Shown: positions 15,719 through 24,960, counted from the stretch's first letter. The stretch: DNA of 43,263 bases from Clostridiales bacterium (GCA_012729115.1 JAAYDR010000063.1:1-43263); one strand, 5' to 3'. The notes: generated from the letters alone by a model not told the origin. Made by a program: numbers and translations.

Positions 15719-18700
15719 GCAAGGGAAGGAAGAGGCCCGCGAAAAGGCTTGTCAATGATCCTCAGGCCATCAAAGCCAAACTGGATTTGCAAACCTCCTA
15801 CCTGACGCTTTTACCTCCCATGGAGGAAGGCTTTTCTGCGGGCTACCAGCCCAGACCCGGTATCGTAAGTGATACAAACCAAAAACCTGGCGAGTGGTTG
15901 GAGAAGGTAGCCAAATATATGCGTACTCAGGGGGCGGATGTGGGTTATTCCATCCCCGATGTGCTGGCCGGTGAGCAGCAGCTGCGTCGGCTGATGCGTC
16001 TGCCCTCTGATGATGCCATTCGTCATCAGGATATGATCAACTGGCGGGGAACTTTAGCGTTGCTGTTGTTGTGGGATGGATGGAGCAAGGATGACACCTG
16101 GCCCATTCTGACCTTTACGGACTACCTGACTCCCCAAAGTATGACCCGGGCTATGCCTTTTCAGCGCACTGTGGCGGCGGCTCTCACCCGGGGACGGGCG
16201 CAGGACGGCTTGATGATTTTTACCCTGACCAAGGTTAAGGATCAGAAGCCGGAATATCGCCCACTGGGTCTGGTATCAAGGTCGGTCATTCTGATGATTG
16301 CCGCCAATCCTGGAGATCTGGGCGAGCTTTTGCCCGACCACATCCGCTGGTATGATCGTCAGCGCAATCGTTGGATGGACCCTTGCCCCTTCCTGCAGGA
16401 GAGTGACCGGGAACGGTTGGTGATGCAGCTTCGGCTTCTTCAGTGTCTCAATGAACAGGCAGATCTGGGGAGTCCGCTTTACTCACCCCAGGCGGGTCTT
16501 CATGCTGTTCTGGAGCGATTCATAGACGACTTGCAGAATTATCGTGGGGAGTGGCGGGAACGGTTGGCAGCCCGGGAGAAAGGGGCGGTACGAGAGTTCT
16601 ACATCCGCGTCATGACAGTGTTTGGTTTATGCGGTGGGGACGGAAGCATGGTTCTGGACGGTCTCACCCAGCAAAACATCAAGCTGGATGTGGGCAGTTT
16701 AAAGAAGAATCCTCTGATTCAGGCGCTGATGGGCCGCGAGGGTACTCTGCCGGAGAACATTGAAGATGTGGCAATCACCCAGCATTGTATGGATGGGGTG
16801 CCTTTCGCCAGAGTATCTGGGGGTTTTCTCCTGGAACCTACAAACGCGGCAGATGAACCAGCTGTACTGAAGCGGCTTGGGGAGGAGGTGGCGTTGCTTA
16901 GTGAGTACAGCCCCAACTGGAACGCTCTGATGGTGAAGCGGCTTGACATCCTCATCGGCCAGGTACAGACCCGGGTGGGCATCCACTCCGTCGTGCTCGA
17001 GCTTCTGAAGGAATGGCGCTTTGAGTACGCCACCCACCCGTCATGGCGAGACCGGAGCCTCAAGCTGCACTATCCCATTCAGGGTCATGTTCAAACCTTG
17101 AGCTTACTGATGAAGGAACTAATTGTCATGGAGGATGTGGCGGGCATCCTGGGAGTGTTTTCCGACTGCCTTCTATTGATGACTGGAGAGGGACTGCCTC
17201 CCTATGACAATCCGGAGATGGCCCAGATGTGTCGCGTACGGGGCGATATGGAATCCGCCATGCCCAGCTATGCCCTGCCGCCCATCTCCCCCTGGTTGGC
17301 TTCCTGGCTGACGGAACAGGAGGAAAAGGATGATCCTTACGCCCCGAAGCTGATTGTGGAGAGCTTTTCCTTCACCCGGGAAAAGCACAGTGGAAACATT
17401 GTCGCCTCCTTCCAAATCCGTTGCCGCAGACAGGAAGAGGATGCGCTCCTCACCAATAGCGTAACATTTACCCGCACCTATGAGGTGGGTGGAGACGGTG
17501 TTGGCAGTGTGATGGAAGTCTGCACGCAGGATTTACCCTTTGTGGTGAGTTGGCCCAATATTCGCCTGAGCCCCGGGCTTTGGAAGCAATACTTTGTGTA
17601 TGCGCACAGACCCAGGGAAGTGGATGTGTGGGTACTGGGAAGGGAAGGCTGGATACAGGGGGATTTGCGTGAGGCTGTCGATGTGAACAACGAAGAACAG
17701 CAGCGCAGGCGTACCTGGCAAACCGCCGTATCCGGGCGATATCCCGCTTATGTGGTCCTCCGCCGGGGCGCCATGTCCTTGGGAGCACTGGTGAATGACA
17801 GTCCCCGCCAGCAGCTCAAGCATGACGCCCCCACCGTGGTGGGTATGGACTTTGGCAGCAACGCAACCACTGTAATGCTACGCCAGGGCGAGCGAATCCA
17901 GCCCGCCACCTTCCACCGCTGTCTGCACGCAGCCTTGCTCCAGGGGATGGGTGGAGAGGAAAAGTATTTGGTGGACGAGTTGCTCCCACAATGGGTGCTG
18001 TTGCCTCAGGGATCCATACCAGATCAGAATGAGAGCACGTTTTACAGCATTATGGACATGTTCACAGACCGGCAGGAAAATTGGCGGAACATCCTTCAGG
18101 ACGGGCATATATACTATCGGGAGAGCCTGAAGGCGCTGCTGGAGAAAAATGAAAACACCCTATACCATGATTTGAAGTGGGGGGAGGAGACATATATCCT
18201 GCCCTGTGTACGTCTTTTTCTTAAGCAGGTGATGGTGCAGGCGGCCCTCTCTGCCCGGCTGTGCGGTGCGCCATGCCTGAGCTGGCGGGTGTCCATGCCA
18301 AACGCCCTGCCGTTGCCCAGGCAGGAAAGATATCTGGATATGGTACGGGCTTTGTCCGAGGAGGTGGCCTCTGAGACCGGCATGCCCCTCAATTCCCAGG
18401 TTCCAAGCGTGTTATATGCCACAGAAAACCAGGCGGGTGGACTGTACTTTAAAAGCCAAAACGAGGTTAATGTACGCAGCGGTTACATCATGATTGATAT
18501 CGGCGGAGGCACCACGGACATCAGCTTGTGGTTGGGCGGAGCGCAGCACGCAACATTGGAAACATCCCTTTTGCTGGGCTGCCGCCAGATGCTTTTCAAT
18601 TCTCTGTCCACCCATCACCTGGACGAATTCTCCCTTGATTTTGAGCAAGCGGATGAGGAACTCAAGGCTCCGGTGAGGGAACTGGTACAGGCACTGGCCG

Positions 18701-19422
18701 GGGGCATCGCAAACATCCGCGGGCGGCAAAAGAGCATGCTTCTCCTGGATGACTTTTTTGCGTCGTATGCGCAGGGGATTTGGCGAATGATGGAGTGTGT
18801 TCGCAATCAGGGCCAGGTCAGCTATGTGGAATGCCTGCTGTTGCTTAACATTGGCTTTCTGTTTCACCTGTGCGGGGAGCTTTTGAATCTGGCTTGGCAA
18901 GATCCAAAAAATAAGGATCAGCTCCATGAGCGCTTGGAGATCTGCATCGCGGGCAATGGGGGTCAGCTTTTAAAGGCCTTTGACAACGAAACCAAGGCCA
19001 AGTTCTGTCGTCTGGCTCTCCAGCAACTAAGCAGCGGACATCCGCTTCGGGCGCTGACGCTGGTGCAAAGCCGCCACCCAAAGCAGGAGGTGGCTATCGG
19101 TTTGCTTTCCGAAGAGCAGCGCATGGCAAGCACCGTCCAGGGTGAACAAGGCATGGTGCGTATCCCGGAGATGAGCGATCATGAGATTCATCACCACGTA
19201 TTGCGCAGCTTCCCCGTGCGTTTTTACAACGCTTTCCCACTGGCAGCAGATCGGCTCATGCCTACGGTATTCCAAAACGGTCAGGATGGCATTGCCCTGA
19301 CCCCCGCCGCCCGGCTGGAGCTCGACACCATTGTCGATAACGAGTTCTTCGAGCCAAACTCAGACGTTTTTATTGCTTATGTGCGCTGCTTTACAGCGAT
19401 GAAAAGGATGTGGCAGTTGTAA
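15715..19422 (+). CDS. Giant protein with C-terminal actin/Hsp70-type ATPase core
   Basis: 1235 residues, start ATG 15715 behind GGAGGAGGG and overlapping the tubulin-like stop, so the two are translationally coupled. About residues 1-690 are a large region I cannot assign. From about 705 the actin/Hsp70/FtsA fold appears. Phosphate-1 is GMDFGSNATTVM (about 706-717), phosphate-2/connect-2 is IDIGGGTTDISLWL (about 926-939), and an adenosine-loop candidate is IAGNGGQLLKAF (about 1076-1087). This should bind and hydrolyse ATP. The size and layout recall the SrfB group of virulence-associated proteins, from memory and unverified. It has no signal peptide or membrane helix. The stop lies only 16 bases from the convergent EamA gene, with no clear terminator between. 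Confidence 0.88.
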   Translation: MSKGRKRPAKRLVNDPQAIKAKLDLQTSYLTLLPPMEEGFSAGYQPRPGIVSDTNQKPGEWLEKVAKYMRTQGADVGYSIPDVLAGEQQLRRLMRLPSDDAIRHQDMINWRGTLALLLLWDGWSKDDTWPILTFTDYLTPQSMTRAMPFQRTVAAALTRGRAQDGLMIFTLTKVKDQKPEYRPLGLVSRSVILMIAANPGDLGELLPDHIRWYDRQRNRWMDPCPFLQESDRERLVMQLRLLQCLNEQADLGSPLYSPQAGLHAVLERFIDDLQNYRGEWRERLAAREKGAVREFYIRVMTVFGLCGGDGSMVLDGLTQQNIKLDVGSLKKNPLIQALMGREGTLPENIEDVAITQHCMDGVPFARVSGGFLLEPTNAADEPAVLKRLGEEVALLSEYSPNWNALMVKRLDILIGQVQTRVGIHSVVLELLKEWRFEYATHPSWRDRSLKLHYPIQGHVQTLSLLMKELIVMEDVAGILGVFSDCLLLMTGEGLPPYDNPEMAQMCRVRGDMESAMPSYALPPISPWLASWLTEQEEKDDPYAPKLIVESFSFTREKHSGNIVASFQIRCRRQEEDALLTNSVTFTRTYEVGGDGVGSVMEVCTQDLPFVVSWPNIRLSPGLWKQYFVYAHRPREVDVWVLGREGWIQGDLREAVDVNNEEQQRRRTWQTAVSGRYPAYVVLRRGAMSLGALVNDSPRQQLKHDAPTVVGMDFGSNATTVMLRQGERIQPATFHRCLHAALLQGMGGEEKYLVDELLPQWVLLPQGSIPDQNESTFYSIMDMFTDRQENWRNILQDGHIYYRESLKALLEKNENTLYHDLKWGEETYILPCVRLFLKQVMVQAALSARLCGAPCLSWRVSMPNALPLPRQERYLDMVRALSEEVASETGMPLNSQVPSVLYATENQAGGLYFKSQNEVNVRSGYIMIDIGGGTTDISLWLGGAQHATLETSLLLGCRQMLFNSLSTHHLDEFSLDFEQADEELKAPVRELVQALAGGIANIRGRQKSMLLLDDFFASYAQGIWRMMECVRNQGQVSYVECLLLLNIGFLFHLCGELLNLAWQDPKNKDQLHERLEICIAGNGGQLLKAFDNETKAKFCRLALQQLSSGHPLRALTLVQSRHPKQEVAIGLLSEEQRMASTVQGEQGMVRIPEMSDHEIHHHVLRSFPVRFYNAFPLAADRLMPTVFQNGQDGIALTPAARLELDTIVDNEFFEPNSDVFIAYVRCFTAMKRMWQL

Positions 19423-19438
19423 AGGGACGGGTGGATGT

Positions 19439-20344
19439 TTATTCTCTGTCCCAGCCCTGCCTCCCCTGCGAAATTACCAGCCCTATCAATGTAAGCGATG
19501 CTCCCATCAAGGCCATGGGCAAAATCGGATCGCGCAGCATAAGCCAGGCCGTCACGATGGTAATTCCGGGACACAGGTAGATGTAGATGCTGGTTTTTAC
19601 CGCTCCCAAATGTTTCACGGCTGTGTTCCATGTGACATAACACAATGCGCTGGCCCCAAGACCCAGGAAAAGAAAGTTGAACAGGTTCACAGGCTTCACC
19701 AGTGAGCCCAAGGGTGGTGCAAAGCCCAAAAAGAGCAGACTGGGAAGCAGCCACAAGAGGCCCATGAGGAATACGCGTCGGGTAACCAACAGCGTATCAT
19801 ACCCCAGGGTCTCAATCTTTTTGATGAAAACACTGTATCCCGCCCAGGATATTGCAGCCAACAGGCAGAGCAAGTCCCCCAAGGGATTGAGCTGCAATGC
19901 ATGACCGCTGATGGAGATCAGACAGACACCGGCGATGGCCACGATGAAGCCCATGAAAAAGGAGGGGCGCAAGGTTTCGGCTTTGATGAACCAGTGGGTT
20001 GCCAACGCCACGAAGAACGGCGCTGTGGAAATGATGACGCTGCAATTGGCCGAGCTGGTATAGGTGAGGGCTGCATTTTCCAGTAGAAAATAGAGAGTCA
20101 CACCGCATAGCCCTGCCCCAGCAAAAAGCAAATGGTGCTTTGGGGTTTTCAGCCTGAGGCAGCGGGGGCGTACAATGAACAGAGCCGAAATCGCCAGCAC
20201 AGTCCGGACGAAGAGAATTTCCTGAGGGCTAAACTCCCTGAGCAGCACGGTGGTGGAGATGAAGGTGGTGCCCCAGACCAAAACGGAAAACAGGGCCAGC
20301 AAATGGCCCTGGCGGGTGCTAACGGAAGAACTGGGCGTGGGCAT
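19439..20344 (-). CDS. EamA/DMT-family transporter
   Basis: 301 residues from ATG 20344, behind AAAGGAG at good spacing; the longer in-frame reading to 20404 covers the promoter. It is a ten-helix drug/metabolite exporter made of two EamA repeats. The first begins LLALFSVLVWGTTFISTTVLL and the second GDLLCLLAAISWAGYSVFIKKIE, both with the W-[GA]-x-x-[FY] pattern of the family. FLFLGLGASALCYVTWNTAVKHLGA is the typical eighth/ninth-helix block. Substrate is unknown; relatives export amino acids, metabolites or drugs. It is divergent from purB. Confidence 0.92.
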   Translation of the reverse strand: MPTPSSSVSTRQGHLLALFSVLVWGTTFISTTVLLREFSPQEILFVRTVLAISALFIVRPRCLRLKTPKHHLLFAGAGLCGVTLYFLLENAALTYTSSANCSVIISTAPFFVALATHWFIKAETLRPSFFMGFIVAIAGVCLISISGHALQLNPLGDLLCLLAAISWAGYSVFIKKIETLGYDTLLVTRRVFLMGLLWLLPSLLFLGFAPPLGSLVKPVNLFNFLFLGLGASALCYVTWNTAVKHLGAVKTSIYIYLCPGITIVTAWLMLRDPILPMALMGASLTLIGLVISQGRQGWDRE

Positions 20345-20375
20345 GGGAAAGGTCTCCTTTCGGAAAGCTCCTGTG

Positions 20376-20404
20376 ATGATAGCACGGATTGGGGGTAGGA
20401 GCAA
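20376..20404 (-). promoter_or_regulatory. Promoter of the EamA transporter gene
   Basis: On the minus strand, TTGCTC (20404-20399), a 17-base spacer and TATCAT (20381-20376), with TG just before the -10 (TGCTATCAT). The leader to the ATG at 20344 is about 25 bases. Confidence 0.6.
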
Positions 20405-20545
20405 GGGAGGTGGGGAAATATAGGTTGCATGGAGAGGCGGGGAAGGGATTTGTACAAGAACGTCGAAGGGATTACTTCCGGCACCCCTTTAAGGGGGGAT
20501 GGCTATTCTGGATAAAACCCGCCTGCGGCGGCAAGGAGCAAGAGC

Positions 20546-21991
20546 ATGAGCCAGCATACTGATACCAGCCAATATGTGAGTCCCCTTTCCACCCGATACG
20601 CCAGCAGTGAGATGCAGTTCGTCTTTTCTCAAGACAATAAGTTTCGTACCTGGCGCAAGCTTTGGATTGCCTTGGCCCGTGCCGAGCAGCGGCAAGGCCT
20701 GCCCATCACCGACACGCAGATCGCGGAAATGGAGGCACACGCCGAGGATATCAATTATCCCGATGCCCTGCGCAGGGAGGCAGAGGTCCGCCATGACGTG
20801 ATGAGTCATGTGTATGCTTACGGCCTTCAATGTCCCACGGCTGCCGGGATCATTCATCTGGGGGCAACCAGTTGTTACGTGGGGGATAACGCCGATGTGA
20901 TTGCCATGAAGCAGGGCCTCACCATCCTTCGCCGTAAACTGCTCAACGTGATCTCGCTGCTGGCGGACTTTGCCGATGCCTACAGAGGCCTTCCTGCATT
21001 GGCCTACACTCACCTGCAGCCCGCACAGCTTACCACTGTGGGGAAACGGGCCACCCTGTGGATCCATGAGCTGATGATGGATCTTGAGGAGTTGGATCAT
21101 CGTATCAACTCCCTGGCGCTGCTGGGCAGCAAGGGCACCACAGGAACCCAGGCCAGCTTTGTGGAGCTTTTTTCTGGAGACAGCGGGAAAATCAAGAAAC
21201 TGGAGCATGATATCGCAACCCAGATGGGTTTTGACAAGGTGGCGCCTGTCAGCGGACAGACCTACAGCCGCAAGATGGATTATATGGTCCTTTCCACCCT
21301 CTCGGGCATCGCCCAAACAGCAAGTAAGTTCAGCTATGACCTGCGTTTGCTCCAGGGCTTCAAGGAGATGGAGGAGCCCTTTGAAAAATCCCAGATCGGC
21401 AGTTCCGCTATGCCATACAAACGCAACCCCATGCGCAGTGAGCGCATCAGCGGCCTGGCCCGTTATGTGATGGTGGATGCCCTCAATGGAGCCATCACCG
21501 CCGCCTCCCAGTGGTTTGAACGCACCTTGGACGACAGCGCCAACCGCCGTCTCTCTGTCAGCGAGGCCTTTTTGGCGTCGGATGCCATTTTGAATCTGAT
21601 GATGAACGTCTGCGATGGCCTGGTGGTCTACCCCAAGGTCATTCACGCTCGGGTCATGAATGAACTTCCCTTCATGGCCACCGAGAACATCCTCATGGAT
21701 GCTGTCAAACGCGGTGGAAACCGTCAGGAACTCCATGAAAGACTCCGTCTCCACAGCCAGGCTGCCGCCAGCGTTGTCAAAGAAGAAGGCGGTCCCAATG
21801 ACCTTCTTGAACGGATTGCATCCGATCCTGCATTTGGCGTTACCCTCACGGACTGCAGGAGAATTCTCCAGCCTGCCAACTTTATTGGCCGCAGTTTGGA
21901 ACAGGTGGAGGAATACCTTGCCGAAGTTGTACGTCCCGTACTTCAGCAAAACGCTGCCCTCTTGGGGGAGAAGCCTGAAATTACGGTATAA
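20546..21991 (+). CDS. purB: Adenylosuccinate lyase
   Basis: This enzyme catalyses two beta-eliminations in purine synthesis: SAICAR to AICAR plus fumarate, and adenylosuccinate to AMP plus fumarate. The 481-residue protein carries the fumarase/aspartase superfamily signature SSAMPYKRNP near residue 290. It also has GATSCYVGDNAD, the THLQPAQ region with the catalytic His, and the KGTTGTQASF block. Length and motif order match the PurB subgroup. AAGGAGCAAGAG before the ATG sets the start. It stands alone here, without other pur genes, and I see no purine riboswitch or PurR box in the 200-base region upstream. A terminator follows. Confidence 0.97.
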   Translation: MSQHTDTSQYVSPLSTRYASSEMQFVFSQDNKFRTWRKLWIALARAEQRQGLPITDTQIAEMEAHAEDINYPDALRREAEVRHDVMSHVYAYGLQCPTAAGIIHLGATSCYVGDNADVIAMKQGLTILRRKLLNVISLLADFADAYRGLPALAYTHLQPAQLTTVGKRATLWIHELMMDLEELDHRINSLALLGSKGTTGTQASFVELFSGDSGKIKKLEHDIATQMGFDKVAPVSGQTYSRKMDYMVLSTLSGIAQTASKFSYDLRLLQGFKEMEEPFEKSQIGSSAMPYKRNPMRSERISGLARYVMVDALNGAITAASQWFERTLDDSANRRLSVSEAFLASDAILNLMMNVCDGLVVYPKVIHARVMNELPFMATENILMDAVKRGGNRQELHERLRLHSQAAASVVKEEGGPNDLLERIASDPAFGVTLTDCRRILQPANFIGRSLEQVEEYLAEVVRPVLQQNAALLGEKPEITV

Positions 21992-22017
21992 GGCCAGGAG
22001 CAGGAAAGAGAGAAGTT

Positions 22018-22044
22018 AAGGGGGGCTTAAGGTTCCCCTTTTAT
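22018..22044 (+). terminator. purB: Intrinsic terminator after purB
   Basis: AAGGGG (22018-22023) pairs with CCCCTT (22035-22040), with two further Ts after it, so the stem is 6 bp with an 11-base loop. A second T run follows at 22050-22054. Confidence 0.7.
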
Positions 22045-22068
22045 GTATCTTTTTGCGTATGGAAGGTT

Positions 22069-22097
22069 TTGGCAGATCGATACGTTAATTGTATACA
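22069..22097 (+). promoter_or_regulatory. Promoter of the LRR/SH3b and PstS-like gene pair
   Basis: TTGGCA (22069-22074), a 17-base spacer and TATACA (22092-22097). A shifted -10, TACAAT (22094-22099), is also possible. The leader to the ATG at 22139 is about 35 bases. Confidence 0.6.
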
Positions 22098-22138
22098 ATG
22101 CGATTCGTATACTCTCCAAGATAGCAGGAGGTGGTTGG

Positions 22139-23833
22139 ATGAAACACACCAATGCGGTATTGCTCCTACTGCTTGCCCTGATTTTACCCTGTTTCCGTAC
22201 GGCTTCCTGCGCCTATGCCGAAAATCAGGCTTATGCATACACCCTGGACGCGGCAACTCATGCCTTTCAGGTATCCGAAGGGGTGGAGGAGCTGGTGGAT
22301 TGTTGGATGGATCTGCCCTTTGCTCCGGAAATCGTCCTATTGCCCTCTACTCTTCGAATGATCGACACCTATGCTCTCACTGCCTTTGACCGCGTAACGG
22401 AGTACCGCGTCGCGGATGACAGCCCATTCTTCAAGACGGTGGATGGTGTGCTCTTCACCAAGGATGGGAGCACCCTGGTGGCATTTCCACCTCAAAAAGG
22501 TGGTGCCTACACCATCCCCATGGGTGTCACCAAAGTGGAAATCGGTGCTTTCTCGGGCAACAATTACCTCCGGGAGCTTGTCCTGCCCCAGGGAATGGAA
22601 AGCCTTCCCCAAGGCTTATTTGAGCGGGAAGGAGGCCCGGCATATACACCGCCGCTCACCCGATTGATCCTTTCCTCCACGATTCGGGATGTGGGAGCTT
22701 TCCGTCTTGCTTGTGTTACTCTGGAAGAAATCAGGGTGCCCCAGGACCACCCGTTCCTGTATGATTTGGATGGGGTGCTCTTTTCCAGGGATCATACCCT
22801 GATAGCCTATCCGCTGGGTAAAAGCGATGCCTATTATGATGTACCGGCAGGAACCCTGGCCATCGGGGCGGGCGCTTTTCGATATCATACTGCGCTTCGC
22901 GGCGTGTCTTTGCCCGCAGGACTGAAAACCATCGGCCGCAGTGCTTTTTGGAATTGTGCCTATTTGGAAAGTGTATCCATGCCCTTAACCCTGGAGAGCA
23001 TCGGTGACCGTGCCTTTGCTGACTGTGTTCACCTAAGCAAAATCGCTCTCCCTCGTGAGGTGAGGCTGGGGGAGAACGCATTTGACAACTGCCCGCTGCT
23101 GGGCTTTGTCTCTTCCGATATCCCGGATGCCATCGATTGGAAACCCCGGAGCATCAAGGCCCTGGCAAATCCGGAAAATAGCAGGCAACACGTGGAGATT
23201 TTAGCCGAGCCAAAAGCAGGCGCAGCCTCCAAGGGAAGTGTGGAATGCGGCTGGTATTTGGAGATCGTGGAGCAGATTGGGGCATATTACAAGGTTGTAC
23301 TTCATATCCCCGGCAGGGATGGGTCAGATGAAGGCTACGTGCCTGTGGAGCAGGTGCAGGTGGTGGATTATCTCCAAGGACTCTTTGAACCGCTTCGGGT
23401 CATGGCTGCGACAGGCCGGGACAGCATTCCCTCCTTCTCGATGGAAAGCGTATCGGCAGGAGATAAGGGCATTCCCTTCACCCTCATCCCGGGGCAGAGT
23501 CTGGAGGTGGTTGGGCAGTCGGGGCAGATGCTTTGCATCAATGAGGGCCGCTGGAACTATGCTTTCATGCGGGTGAATGATGTGGCCCTGTTCGCCAGGG
23601 ATGTTCCCCAAGGGAGGCATTATGGCATGGTCATCAGCAGTGATACCAGGGATAGGCTGCATTTACGCAATCAACCCAGCAAGGCTGGGAAGTCTTTGGG
23701 AAAGTTCTTTAGCGGCACCCATGTGGAGATCTTGGGGGAGGAAGGGGGCTGGTACAAGGTTCGTGTGGGCTTTGACGAGGGATATATGATGAAGGAGTTT
23801 GTGCGGGAAGTAAAGGAGTGGCAGGAGCAATGA
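22139..23833 (+). CDS. Secreted BspA-type leucine-rich repeat protein with C-terminal SH3b domains
   Basis: 564 residues from ATG 22139, behind AGGAGGTGG. The signal peptide has a hydrophobic core (AVLLLLLALILPCF) and ends near SCAYAEN. Residues 60-330 hold BspA/LRR_5-type repeats, for example KVEIGAFSGNNYLRELVLP, GLKTIGRSAFWNCAYLESV and TLESIGDRAFADCVHLSKI. Between them lie two copies of a DGVLFxxDxxTLIAxP strand motif (VDGVLFTKDGSTLVAFP and LDGVLFSRDHTLIAYP). The C-terminal part contains one likely SH3b-like module (about 345-410) and a clear one at the end (HLRNQPSKAGKSLGKF with GGWYKVRVGFDEGYM). LRR_5 proteins typically act in surface binding and SH3b domains bind cell wall. Its stop overlaps the start of the next gene by ATGA. 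Confidence 0.85.
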   Translation: MKHTNAVLLLLLALILPCFRTASCAYAENQAYAYTLDAATHAFQVSEGVEELVDCWMDLPFAPEIVLLPSTLRMIDTYALTAFDRVTEYRVADDSPFFKTVDGVLFTKDGSTLVAFPPQKGGAYTIPMGVTKVEIGAFSGNNYLRELVLPQGMESLPQGLFEREGGPAYTPPLTRLILSSTIRDVGAFRLACVTLEEIRVPQDHPFLYDLDGVLFSRDHTLIAYPLGKSDAYYDVPAGTLAIGAGAFRYHTALRGVSLPAGLKTIGRSAFWNCAYLESVSMPLTLESIGDRAFADCVHLSKIALPREVRLGENAFDNCPLLGFVSSDIPDAIDWKPRSIKALANPENSRQHVEILAEPKAGAASKGSVECGWYLEIVEQIGAYYKVVLHIPGRDGSDEGYVPVEQVQVVDYLQGLFEPLRVMAATGRDSIPSFSMESVSAGDKGIPFTLIPGQSLEVVGQSGQMLCINEGRWNYAFMRVNDVALFARDVPQGRHYGMVISSDTRDRLHLRNQPSKAGKSLGKFFSGTHVEILGEEGGWYKVRVGFDEGYMMKEFVREVKEWQEQ

Positions 23834-24915
23834 TCACAAGAGAAACGGGTGTACAGCAAAAATGGAGCAAAACAGCAGTCAGCCTGTTGCTCATTTTTGG
23901 GGTCATGATGAGCGGGGGAATCCAGGCCGCCGGCTTAAGCCAGGGTTCTTGGGGCCAGATCAGCCAGCCTCTGGCGAGACCCGCCAACTGGGAATCTCTG
24001 GTAACGGATACGGCTTTCACCATTGGAGAAATCACGGAAATAGGACAGATAGGAGGCACCGCTCACTACACACAGCGCTATGGTTTTTATCCCAGCCTTG
24101 ATGGATCAACTGTCTGTGTTCCTCTGGCTATGGAGCTTGCCCGGCAACTGCTGGGCATGGAGGAGGAGGATTTAAAGGGCTTTGTGAACTTCTCCACTAC
24201 GCATTTCGCCTATGAGCGACTGATTGGCCGCAAGCCCAATCCCACCGTGACGATTCCTTCCCGGAACGTAACCATGGATGAGACCTGGCCTGTGGATGTG
24301 CTGTTGGGTACCGAACCTTCCCATGAGGAGTTGGATATGGCCGGGGAGGCCGGCGTCAAACTGGTGAAGGTGCCCATCTGCTACGACGCTTTCGTGTTTT
24401 TGGTGAACCGGGAGAACCCTGTTCAAAGCCTTACATTAGACCAGATTCGGGATATCTATGTGGGCAGGGTGATGAACTGGAGTGCTCTGGGCGGGGAAGA
24501 TCAACCCATTATTCCCTTCCAGCGGGAACCCAACAGCGGCAGCCAGACTGCTATGGAGAATTTGGTGATGAAAGGCGTGCCGATGCCTGCCGCTATGCCC
24601 AACTATGTGTCCGACGGTATGGCCGATCTGATCGCCCAGGTCGGCGACTATGACAATGGCCGTGGCAGTCTGGGTTATTCTTACCTGTACTATTTGCAAA
24701 ATCTCTACCCCTCCGAGCAGGTCAAAACCCTTGCCATCGAAGGGATCGTACCCACGGCCGAGAATCTCAGGAGCGGTAAATACCCTTTGACAACCTGTTA
24801 TTATGCTGTGTACAGGGAGGGTGAGGTTCTGGGGCAAGCTTTTTCAGAATGGCTCTCCAGCCCGATTGGACAGCGGTGTGTGGCCCAGGCTGGGTATGTG
24901 CCATATCAGGAGTAA
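23830..24915 (+). CDS. PstS-like periplasmic/secreted substrate-binding protein
   Basis: 361 residues, ATG 23830 overlapping the upstream stop (ATGA), with AGGAG just before. A signal peptide runs to about residue 35 (LLLIFGVMMSGGIQAAG) and has no lipobox Cys. The mature protein has the phosphate-binding-protein (PBP-like_2) layout: DGSTVCVPLAMELARQLLG near the start, PVDVLLGTEPSHEELDMA, ICYDAFVFLVNRENPVQSLT followed by LDQIRDIYVGRVMNWSALGG, and REPNSGSQTAMENLVM. DG(S/T)T and RxxxSGT/Q are where PstS binds its anion. There are no pstCAB genes nearby. A role with the coupled LRR/SH3b protein, perhaps anion sensing or scavenging at the wall, is inferred. Confidence 0.82.
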   Translation: MITRETGVQQKWSKTAVSLLLIFGVMMSGGIQAAGLSQGSWGQISQPLARPANWESLVTDTAFTIGEITEIGQIGGTAHYTQRYGFYPSLDGSTVCVPLAMELARQLLGMEEEDLKGFVNFSTTHFAYERLIGRKPNPTVTIPSRNVTMDETWPVDVLLGTEPSHEELDMAGEAGVKLVKVPICYDAFVFLVNRENPVQSLTLDQIRDIYVGRVMNWSALGGEDQPIIPFQREPNSGSQTAMENLVMKGVPMPAAMPNYVSDGMADLIAQVGDYDNGRGSLGYSYLYYLQNLYPSEQVKTLAIEGIVPTAENLRSGKYPLTTCYYAVYREGEVLGQAFSEWLSSPIGQRCVAQAGYVPYQE

Positions 24916-24960
24916 AGAAGCAATCGAAAACCACACGCTACCCAGGGGCTTCCTTTGGGG

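Noticed and set aside
20405-20545. Purine riboswitch or PurR box before purB
   Set aside because: I looked for the aptamer core and for CCGAACAAT-type boxes and found none; only short CG-rich inverted stretches are present.
20489-21949. 486-codon open frame on the minus strand
   Set aside because: It is a full antisense shadow of purB, whose motifs and length are certain.
23830-24915. Phosphate uptake operon pstSCAB
   Set aside because: Only a PstS-like protein is present; the next genes are a secreted orphan and a radical SAM gene.
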